Source of the DNA: Deltaproteobacteria bacterium
GTDB lineage: Bacteria > Desulfobacterota > Desulfobacteria > Desulfobacterales > Desulfatirhabdiaceae
Length of the DNA: 6,163 nt
NCBI GenBank assembly: GCA_021778975.1
Contig: JAJYBO010000180.1
Span: 1 to 6,163, forward strand
Reading direction: 5' to 3'
The translations under genes and the position numbers were made by a program. The notes beneath the pieces were generated by a model that searched no databases, had not been told where the DNA came from, and was given only the letters and a program-made list of their open reading frames with translations. Shown in pieces: positions 1 through 6,163 of this stretch; position 1 is the stretch's first letter, and every line of letters starts with the position of its first letter.

Positions 1-93
1 ATTTAACGTAATGCAGGTTACTGTAACCCACTATCTGGTCAGCTTGCGAACAGCTTCATATTGCTTGCGGGCTTCTGTCTTTTTCGGACGAAA
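1..93 (-). other. start of a minus-strand transcription unit leaving the window; no gene identified
   Basis: This edge segment lies beyond the tRNA terminator and just downstream of a minus-strand promoter-like pair at 94-122, so a transcript beginning near 86 would read leftwards out of the window. No convincing protein start or frame is visible; the only open frames are about 20 codons. Read on the minus strand, 31-44 gives AAGCTGACCAGATAG followed by TGG, which resembles the 5' end of gamma-proteobacterial RNase P RNA (rnpB). The resemblance is short, falls in helices whose sequence is poorly conserved between phyla, and the conserved core would lie outside the window. A 13-bp odd-centred palindrome, GGTTAC-T-GTAACC, occupies 16-28. 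Identity unresolved. Confidence 0.25.
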
Positions 94-122
94 AAAATAT
101 CATGAAAAACACTGTATGTCAA
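94..122 (-). promoter_or_regulatory. sigma70-type promoter, minus strand
   Basis: Read on the minus strand there is a perfect TTGACA -35 box (117-122), a 17-nt spacer and a TATTTT -10 box (94-99) preceded by TGA, which gives an extended -10 (TGN) motif. It sits about 35 bp past the tRNA terminator hairpin, so it would begin a separate unit running out of the left edge. The match is by eye and the surrounding DNA is AT-rich, which raises the chance of a spurious match. Confidence 0.45.
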
Positions 123-155
123 AATAACGGGCGCAGTGGTTATGACGTAAAAAAT

Positions 156-185
156 AAAAAGCCCCCGATTTACCGGAGGCTTTTT
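156..185 (-). terminator. Rho-independent terminator of the tRNA-Ser unit
   Basis: A 12-bp stem (156-167 with 174-185) closes a 6-nt loop. In minus-strand RNA every position pairs, one as a G-U wobble, whereas in plus-strand RNA the same position is an A-C mismatch. The minus-strand hairpin is followed by TTTTTATTTTTT, a classical U-tract. It begins about 30 nt past the CCA end of tRNA-Ser(GCU), which fits transcription from the tRNA promoter at 488-516. Confidence 0.85.
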
Positions 186-215
186 GACCGCATCGAACGA
201 TGCCGGATTATTTGC

Positions 216-308
216 TGGCGGAGAGAGAGGGATTCGAACCCTCGGTAGAGGTTTCCCCCTACACACGCTTAGCAGGCGCGCGCCTTCAGCCTACTCGGCC
301 ATCTCTCC
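216..308 (-). tRNA. tRNA-Ser(GCU)
   Basis: A class II tRNA of 93 nt including an encoded CCA (216-218 on the plus strand reads TGG). The acceptor stem is GGAGAGA with TCTCTCC, the discriminator is G73, and the D-arm reads GCCGAGTAGGC. The anticodon loop CTGCTAA carries GCU (271-273) on a 5-bp stem with one G-U pair. A long variable arm (GTAGGGG-GAAA-CCTCTAC) is the serine identity feature, and the T-arm is GAGGG-TTCGAAT-CCCTC. It reads AGC and AGU codons. It is the second gene of a tandem pair and is followed by the terminator at 156-185. All stems are intact, so it should be functional. Confidence 0.97.
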
Positions 309-325
309 GTATTAATGATTGCGTC

Positions 326-383
326 ACCGGCATGAATGGAAGCCGCTGCTTCGGGCTTTCCGTTTCGATTTTTCCGTGCCGGT
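326..383 (-). repeat. inverted repeat in the spacer between the two tRNAs
   Basis: ACCGGCA (326-332) and TGCCGGT (377-383) are perfect 7-bp inverted arms that would enclose most of the 75-nt intergenic transcript. An inner GAAGC-CGCT-GCTTC hairpin lies between them. The outer arm abuts the CCA end of tRNA-Ser(UGA). There is no U-tract, so this looks like a structured spacer, possibly helping precursor processing, and not a terminator. The functional reading is inference. Confidence 0.4.
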
Positions 384-471
384 TGGCGGAGGGAGTAGGA
401 TTCGAACCCACGGGGCTGTGACACCCAACGGTTTTCAAGACCGCCGCTTTAGACCACTCAGCCATCCCTCC
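384..471 (-). tRNA. tRNA-Ser(UGA)
   Basis: An 88-nt class II serine tRNA with encoded CCA (384-386). The acceptor stem is GGAGGGA with TCCCTCC and the discriminator is G. The D-arm reads GCTGAGTGGTC, the anticodon loop CTTGAAA carries UGA (435-437), and the anticodon stem is CGGTC/GACCG-like with the usual purine after the anticodon. A long variable arm precedes the T-arm GTGGG-TTCGAAT-CCTAC, which contains one G-U pair. It reads the UCN box, mainly UCA. It is the promoter-proximal gene of the pair, about 10 nt downstream of the predicted transcription start, and is co-transcribed with tRNA-Ser(GCU). Confidence 0.97.
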
Positions 472-487
472 GTACTTTGAGTTCGCT

Positions 488-516
488 TATGTATCATCTT
501 GACGTGTTGGGGTCAA
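488..516 (-). promoter_or_regulatory. promoter of the tandem tRNA-Ser unit
   Basis: On the minus strand TTGACC (511-516; five of six consensus bases) is followed after 17 nt by TACATA (488-493; a weak -10). The start would fall near 481, giving a leader of about 10 nt before the tRNA. The -35 box is one arm of a short inverted repeat, TTGAC/GTCAA (499-503 and 512-516), which may be chance. Position and spacing support the call more than the -10 does. Confidence 0.55.
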
Positions 517-537
517 TGTTTTTTGTTTCAAATAAAA

Positions 538-559
538 ATCTTTTTCTTAAGAAAAAGAT
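538..559. repeat. perfect 22-bp AT-rich palindrome
   Basis: Eleven bases (538-548, ATCTTTTTCTT) are followed directly by their exact reverse complement (549-559), with no spacer. It lies 22 bp upstream of the tRNA -35 box and about 500 bp before the next gene on the plus strand. It could be a dyad operator, a cruciform-forming site or a weak bidirectional terminator; the sequence does not decide. A less perfect AT-rich dyad (8 of 10 pairs) follows at 573-592. Confidence 0.7.
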
Positions 560-600
560 CTGAATGCTGAACATATTGAAATATTTTGATATAAATGGGA

Positions 601-637
601 ATGTGACCTCTGTCATGAACCGTTTACGAGGTCATAT
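601..637. repeat. 10-bp inverted repeat with 17-nt loop
   Basis: ATGTGACCTC (601-610) is mirrored by GAGGTCATAT (628-637) with one mismatch, and the inner seven pairs are perfect. It ends three bases before the 125-bp inverted-repeat element, so it may be part of the same repeat unit or of its insertion site. It also contains TTTACGAGG (623-631), which recurs at 778-786 on the other side of that element. Confidence 0.5.
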
Positions 638-639
638 TT

Positions 640-764
640 GACGGCTTCGTAAAAAGTCCGGATGCTGCGTTGCGCTGCATCCTTCGTCGTTGCGGCGTAC
701 CATAAGTACGCCTCACTCCTTGCGGATTTGCGCGCCTTGCCTGCGAACTTTTTACAAAGCCGTC
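640..764. mobile_element. MITE/REP-like element with 18-bp terminal inverted repeats
   Basis: The element is 125 bp long and bounded by GACGGCTTCGTAAAAAGT (640-657) and ACTTTTTACAAAGCCGTC (747-764). These are inverted copies differing at one position. Inside are two hairpins: GATGC-T-GCG/CGC-T-GCATC (661-681) and a perfect 7-bp stem GGCGTAC-CATAA-GTACGCC (694-712). It encodes no transposase; the open frames across it (plus 662-988, minus 613-807) are composition artefacts. The 9-bp TTTACGAGG direct copies (623-631, 778-786) flank it but do not abut the ends, so a target duplication is not proven. From memory, near-identical ends are dispersed in Desulfobacterales genomes; that is recollection and not something I could check here. 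Confidence 0.75.
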
Positions 765-858
765 CGAAATTCGACTTTTTACGAGGGCACAAGGTTGCCC
801 TTACCACGAATACCGTGATCTTCGCATTCCTTATTCTGACAACAAAATTGTTCGATCG

Positions 859-897
859 GTTGCATGGTCGCCCTCCAGATAATGGTTTACATGCAAC
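859..897. repeat. perfect 8-bp inverted repeat upstream of the transporter gene
   Basis: GTTGCATG (859-866) and CATGCAAC (890-897) are exact reverse complements separated by 23 nt. They lie about 80 bp upstream of the putative -35 box of the transporter unit. Spaced dyads like this can be regulator half-sites on one DNA face or the stem of an RNA hairpin. No U-tract follows, so it is not a terminator. Confidence 0.4.
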
Positions 898-976
898 ATT
901 TCTCTTTTATTCTTATATGTCAATATCTTTTGCTGTGCTTTATGCCAATTTCAGACACCACCTCCGATTTAAATTT

Positions 977-1005
977 TTGAGTTTTTGATGAACTTTCGGT
1001 AATAC
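977..1005 (+). promoter_or_regulatory. possible promoter for the transporter/eIF-2B-like unit
   Basis: TTGAGT (977-982) and TAATAC (1000-1005) are separated by 17 nt, about 50 bp before the start codon. Both boxes are weak (four and three consensus matches), so this is the best candidate in the region and not a confident call. Confidence 0.3.
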
Positions 1006-1044
1006 ACGCAGCACGAGATGATTCTACAACTGAATGAAGATACA

Positions 1045-1049
1045 GGGAG
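1045..1049 (+). promoter_or_regulatory. ribosome binding site deciding the transporter start
   Basis: GGGAG lies five bases before ATG at 1055. The in-frame ATG at 1034 has no purine-rich sequence at a suitable distance, so 1055 is preferred. The choice removes seven residues (MKIQGDI) from the longest frame. Confidence 0.7.
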
Positions 1050-1054
1050 ACATT

Positions 1055-2359
1055 ATGGAAGGCGTTTTTCCGCCGATTGTTATTTTCATGCTGGTATATC
1101 TGACGATTACCTTCGAGTTGACCCACAAGGCGGTGGCGGCGCTATTGGGGGTTGCAGCGCTGTTAATCACCAATGGGATTACGGAGCATCAGGCCGTCGG
1201 ATATATTGATTTTGAAACCATTCTGCTGCTCATGGGGATGATGATCATTGTCGGCGTGCTGCGTAAATCCGGCGTGTTCACCCTGCTGGCCGTCAGGATC
1301 GCCGGGTTGACCCGGGGCGACCCCCTGAAGATTCTGATACTCTTTTCGCTGGTCACCGGTATCGCCTCGGCCTTTTTAGACAATGTGACGACGGTGTTGA
1401 TCATGGTTCCGATCGTGATCGAGTTGACCGTCGGGATGGGCCTCGATCCCAGGCTTTACGTCATCAGCCAGGCCGTTGTGTCCAATCTGGGCGGTACGGC
1501 CACGCTGATCGGCGATCCTCCCAACATCATCATCGGATCGAAGACCGGCCTGACCTTCAATCAGTTCGCCGTTCATCTGACGCCCATCGTCGTCATCAGC
1601 GTCGTCGCCATGATTCTGTATTACCGGCTGGTCTATCGGGATAAATTCAAACCCATCGACACCAGCCTGCTCAAGCTGTTTTCCGTACAGTTTCTGCTGG
1701 AAAAAATCCGATTCGAATTTCTGAGCCTCGACATAGACAGGCCGTTTCTGATGAAAGCGCTGGGATGTCTGGCCGCGGCCATAGGGTTGTTCGTGCTTCA
1801 GACCGTCACGAAAATCACGCCGGGGGTTGTCGCCATGACCGTCGCCATGATACTTCTGGTCATGACCCGTGTTCGCATCGAAGATATGTTGCATGAGGTG
1901 GAATGGGGAACGCTGCTGTTTTTCGCGGGGCTGTTCATTCTGGTGGGAAGCCTTGAAGCCCACGGCGCCATCCGGTGGGTCGCCGAAAACATCTTTCTGA
2001 AAATCGGTCATAACCCGTATGTGATCACGCTCACGGTGCTCTGGGTGTCCGGGATCGTTTCCGGTTTTCTGGACAATATCCCTTTTACCATCACCATGAT
2101 CCCTATTGTGCAGGTCATTTTGCGGCATACGCCGATTCCGCATCACATCCTCTGGTGGGCGCTGTCTCTGGGGGCCTGCTTTGGGGGCAACCTGACCCTG
2201 ATCGGCGCTTCCGCCAATATCGTTTCCGCCGATATGGCCAAACGCCAGGGATACGAGATTTCGTTTTTCGAGTTTTTCAAGGCCAGCGGCGCGGTCACGC
2301 TGATATCCCTGATGCTTTGCTCCGTTTACCTGACTATTTTCCTGTGGGCGTCCCTATGA
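1055..2359 (+). CDS. ArsB/NhaD/SLC13-type ion transporter (membrane permease)
   Basis: A 434-residue inner-membrane protein, almost entirely hydrophobic, with roughly 11-12 membrane segments. Two homologous halves are visible. Hairpin motifs SAFLDNVTTVLIMVPIV (105-121) and SGFLDNIPFTITMIPIV (336-352) match each other, as do GGTATLIGDPPNIIIGS (146-162) and GGNLTLIGASANIVSA (378-392). Such paired hairpin and substrate-site repeats are typical of the ion transporter superfamily (ArsB, NhaD, the P protein, SLC13/CitMHS). A charged cytoplasmic loop at about 191-230 separates the halves. The GDPPN motif favours the ArsB/NhaD/P-protein branch. Length is normal for the family. The substrate could be Na+/H+, arsenite or an organic anion; no arsenic genes are nearby, so I would not call it arsB. 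Start chosen at the ATG with GGGAG five bases upstream. The next gene overlaps its stop codon. Confidence 0.88.
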   Translation: MEGVFPPIVIFMLVYLTITFELTHKAVAALLGVAALLITNGITEHQAVGYIDFETILLLMGMMIIVGVLRKSGVFTLLAVRIAGLTRGDPLKILILFSLVTGIASAFLDNVTTVLIMVPIVIELTVGMGLDPRLYVISQAVVSNLGGTATLIGDPPNIIIGSKTGLTFNQFAVHLTPIVVISVVAMILYYRLVYRDKFKPIDTSLLKLFSVQFLLEKIRFEFLSLDIDRPFLMKALGCLAAAIGLFVLQTVTKITPGVVAMTVAMILLVMTRVRIEDMLHEVEWGTLLFFAGLFILVGSLEAHGAIRWVAENIFLKIGHNPYVITLTVLWVSGIVSGFLDNIPFTITMIPIVQVILRHTPIPHHILWWALSLGACFGGNLTLIGASANIVSADMAKRQGYEISFFEFFKASGAVTLISLMLCSVYLTIFLWASL

Positions 2360-3246
2360 AAAAAACATCCCGCAAAGACATGGACATTCTGAACCGCTTG
2401 TTCCGGGAGCAGGAAGACGTTCTGGGAAGCACTCAGACGACCATCATGGCCCTGGAATGTCTGCGCCGGTCATTGAGGTTGCTGAAATGCCGTGCGGACG
2501 AGATCCCGCGGCAAATTATCGAAGTGTCCGGCGCTATCAACCATACCGAACCGCGGGTGATCCCTCTGATTCACCTCATGGAGCGGTTCGAGTCCGAAAT
2601 CCGGCCTTGTTACGGAAAAGATGTTGTTGAAGTCCGGCAAGCGGCGGACCGCATACTGGCGGATAACATCGCCTGTATCGAAAATCACCGGCGAGAGCTG
2701 GTGCAATACGGGCTTTCCTGTGTCGCGGACGACGATGTCATTTTTCTTCACTCCGTCAGCTCGACAGTGCTGCGGATTTTACTTGAGGCCAAAGCGTCCG
2801 GACGCCGGTTCCGGGTCATCGTGCTGAAGCAGGATATCCGGAAAACCCGTCAGGTGATCCTCCCGCTCACCCGGGCCGGCATTGCCATCCGGACGGTTCC
2901 TGAATATTCTCTGGGGCATTTTGTGGAAGAAGCCACCCGGTTTTTTCTGGGGGCGATATCCATTACACAGGATAACCAGGTGGTGGCCGCCGCCGGCGCC
3001 GGCAGTATCGTCGGCATGTGTCATTTGCACCATGTCCCGATCTATCTGTTCGTGGACAGCCTGAAGTTCTCGCATCGAAACGCCGCCGATCAGCAGATAC
3101 ACCACAAGACATTCACTCGCCGCCATGACAACGGTTGGCGCATCGAAATGAGTACGCAGTCCCACGACATCTTCAATGCCGCGCTGGTGGATCACCTGAT
3201 TACCGAAATGGGGGAGCGGGGAGGGGGCTGCGGCGAAGCAGACTGA
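2356..3246 (+). CDS. eIF-2B alpha-like protein (IF-2B/MtnA superfamily), probably non-catalytic
   Basis: A 296-residue soluble protein of the eIF-2B alpha/beta/delta superfamily, which also holds methylthioribose-1-phosphate isomerase (MtnA) and ribose-1,5-bisphosphate isomerase. An N-terminal helical part (about 1-120) precedes a Rossmann-like part. That part has IFLHSVSSTVLRIL (129-142), equivalent to the family's THSxSSTV loop, then RFRVIVL (151-157), and a closing block VPIYLFVDSLKF (227-238) like the family's VPFYVxAxSYKF. The catalytic Cys motif of the isomerases is absent, and the conserved GAD is GAI (199-201), so isomerase activity is doubtful. The usual ExRP strand motif is also replaced (KQDIRKTR, 158-165). 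The start at 2356 overlaps the transporter stop (ATGA), which suggests translational coupling. The frame is open further upstream, to 2155, but that part lies inside the transporter gene. A sugar-phosphate or nucleotide-sensing role linked to the transporter is speculation. Confidence 0.8.
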   Translation: MKKTSRKDMDILNRLFREQEDVLGSTQTTIMALECLRRSLRLLKCRADEIPRQIIEVSGAINHTEPRVIPLIHLMERFESEIRPCYGKDVVEVRQAADRILADNIACIENHRRELVQYGLSCVADDDVIFLHSVSSTVLRILLEAKASGRRFRVIVLKQDIRKTRQVILPLTRAGIAIRTVPEYSLGHFVEEATRFFLGAISITQDNQVVAAAGAGSIVGMCHLHHVPIYLFVDSLKFSHRNAADQQIHHKTFTRRHDNGWRIEMSTQSHDIFNAALVDHLITEMGERGGGCGEAD

Positions 3247-3252
3247 CCGGGG

Positions 3253-3296
3253 ACGGCGGCGCAACAAGCTCAAAAAATAATCCGTTACGCCGCCGT
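3253..3296. terminator. long hairpin between converging genes, possible terminator
   Basis: Arms 3253-3265 and 3284-3296 (ACGGCGGCG plus AAC, mirrored) form 13 pairs. In minus-strand RNA one of them is a G-U wobble, while in plus-strand RNA it is a mismatch, so pairing is better for clpB transcripts. The 18-nt loop contains AAAAAATAA. It fills most of the 57-bp gap between the eIF-2B-like stop (3246) and the clpB stop (3304). No U-tract follows on either strand, so it may act as a transcript-end stabiliser or a Rho-linked barrier and not as a classical terminator. Confidence 0.5.
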
Positions 3297-3303
3297 GCTC
3301 CGT

Positions 3304-5886
<2,583 letters not shown>

Positions 5887-5936
5887 ACTTTTCCCTCCGT
5901 AATATTTTTTCTGAAAACTTACATTTTAGTGATTTA

Positions 5937-5964
5937 ATAATAAGCAGTTGCATTTTGATGTCAA
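5937..5964 (-). promoter_or_regulatory. clpB promoter, sigma70-like
   Basis: On the minus strand a perfect TTGACA (5959-5964) and TATTAT (5937-5942; five of six consensus bases) are separated by 16 nt, about 50 bp upstream of the clpB start. I see no sigma32-type CTTGAA/CCCCAT pair and no CIRCE dyad in 5887-6163. This suggests housekeeping expression of clpB, or heat control by another route. Confidence 0.65.
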
Positions 5965-5973
5965 TTTTGAGAA

Positions 5974-5986
5974 CTGCCACTGGCAG
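5974..5986. promoter_or_regulatory. 13-bp palindrome next to the clpB -35 box, possible operator
   Basis: CTGCCA-C-TGGCAG is a perfect dyad with a one-base centre, nine bases upstream of the clpB -35 box and about 17 bases before the divergent -35 box at 6003. Its location between two divergent promoters is what one expects of an operator. No regulator can be named. Confidence 0.35.
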
Positions 5987-6002
5987 ATACCGGATATTGG
6001 TT

Positions 6003-6031
6003 TTGAGTTGTCGGCGGGATTCTGTTATAGA
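6003..6031 (+). promoter_or_regulatory. promoter for the divergent gene at 6108
   Basis: TTGAGT (6003-6008) and TATAGA (6026-6031) are spaced by 17 nt and match four bases each of the sigma70 boxes. The predicted start near 6038 would leave a leader of about 70 nt before ATG 6108. Confidence 0.45.
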
Positions 6032-6107
6032 CATCCGCACGGTATTTCTGGAACACAGCCGTTTTCTGCATCTACATTCGCACCGGTATCTTTTAAGGCT
6101 AAAGGTT

Positions 6108-6163
6108 ATGACCCAATCGCTGTATCGTAAGGTGGGGGCGGCGTCTCTCATATTAATGGTCTC
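6108..6163 (+). CDS. 5' end of a membrane protein gene, possibly lipid II flippase MurJ (partial)
   Basis: The frame from ATG 6108 stays open to the window end and begins MTQSLYRKVGAASLILMV, a short polar and basic start followed by a hydrophobic segment, as in a first membrane helix or signal anchor. The pattern (basic residues, then VGxASLIxMxS) resembles the N-terminus of MurJ/MviN proteins, which flip the peptidoglycan precursor lipid II across the inner membrane. Only 18 codons are present, so this identification is tentative. AAGG at 6095-6098 is nine bases upstream, and a second AAAGG sits closer at 6101-6105. A promoter candidate at 6003-6031 supports a true gene start here. It is divergent from clpB with a 221-bp gap. 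Confidence 0.5.
   Translation, partial: MTQSLYRKVGAASLILMV

Larger units (their letters stand above)
765..1054. other. non-coding spacer and leader before the transporter gene
   Basis: This is 290 bp of AT-rich DNA without a credible gene. It contains AGGGCA/TGCCCT (784-789, 796-801; 6-nt loop) and a perfect 8-bp inverted repeat, GTTGCATG (859-866) and CATGCAAC (890-897), separated by 23 nt. Past about 900 it becomes T-rich and carries the only promoter-like pair I can find for the downstream gene (977-1005). GACTTTTTACGAGG at 773-786 resembles the end of the neighbouring element, so the repeat unit may extend to about 786. Confidence 0.5.

Noticed and set aside
39..266. 75-codon minus-strand frame covering tRNA-Ser(GCU) and its terminator
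   Set aside because: It runs through a tRNA and a terminator hairpin, so it cannot be a real protein gene.
200..421. 73-codon plus-strand frame containing a GFEPS-like peptide
   Set aside because: This is the well-known spurious translation of the antisense of tRNA T-arms (GGATTCGAACC).
216..471. tRNA-Ser genes as an integration site with an attached mobile island
   Set aside because: No integrase and no duplicated tRNA 3' end (attachment repeat) can be found within the window.
613..807. 64-codon minus-strand frame over the same repeat
   Set aside because: Also a read-through of the palindromic element; its basic composition follows from the repeat sequence.
662..988. 108-codon open frame on the plus strand across the repeat element
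   Set aside because: Most of it is translation of the inverted-repeat element and its flank; no ribosome binding site, no recognisable domain, and the element is structural.
1376..2146. 256-codon minus-strand open frame inside the transporter gene
   Set aside because: Antisense shadow of a well-supported membrane protein gene; low-complexity D/H/Q-rich translation with no domain.

Overview
The window looks like chromosome of a Gram-negative bacterium, most likely a sulfate-reducer-like deltaproteobacterium (Desulfobacterota). That placement is an inference. It rests on the mixed GC-rich coding and AT-rich spacer composition, on the style of the genes, and on a mobile-type repeat whose ends (GACGGCTTCGTAAAAAGT) I associate from memory with Desulfobacterales genomes. 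No taxonomic marker in the window settles it.

Left part (1-516). Two serine tRNA genes sit in tandem on the minus strand: tRNA-Ser(UGA) at 384-471, then tRNA-Ser(GCU) at 216-308. Both encode their own CCA end. A sigma70-type promoter lies just upstream (488-516) and a strong hairpin-plus-T-tract terminator just downstream (156-185), so they read as one small transcription unit. Beyond the terminator another minus-strand promoter (94-122) appears to start a unit that leaves the window at its left edge.

Spacer (517-1054). This stretch has no credible gene but is rich in inverted repeats: a perfect 22-bp AT-rich palindrome, a 10-bp inverted repeat with one mismatch, a 125-bp element with 18-bp terminal inverted repeats and internal hairpins (MITE/REP-like), and an 8-bp perfect inverted repeat in the leader of the next gene.

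Two-gene unit (1055-3246, plus strand). A membrane transporter of the ArsB/NhaD/SLC13 (ion transporter) superfamily is followed by an eIF-2B-alpha-like protein with an ATGA stop/start overlap, so the pair is probably translationally coupled. The second protein keeps the fold signatures of the eIF-2B/MtnA/ribose-1,5-bisphosphate isomerase family but lacks the catalytic residues of its enzyme members. A regulatory or ligand-sensing role is possible but unproven.

Right part (3304-6163). A full-length clpB disaggregase gene on the minus strand converges on the pair, with a long hairpin in the 57-bp gap. clpB has a near-consensus housekeeping promoter and no visible sigma32 or CIRCE heat-shock site. 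Divergent from it, the first 18 codons of a plus-strand gene (from 6108) run off the window; its N-terminus resembles the lipid II flippase MurJ, tentatively. The most interesting points are the transporter/eIF-2B-like pair and the repeat cluster. I do not see a clearly new defence or mobile system.
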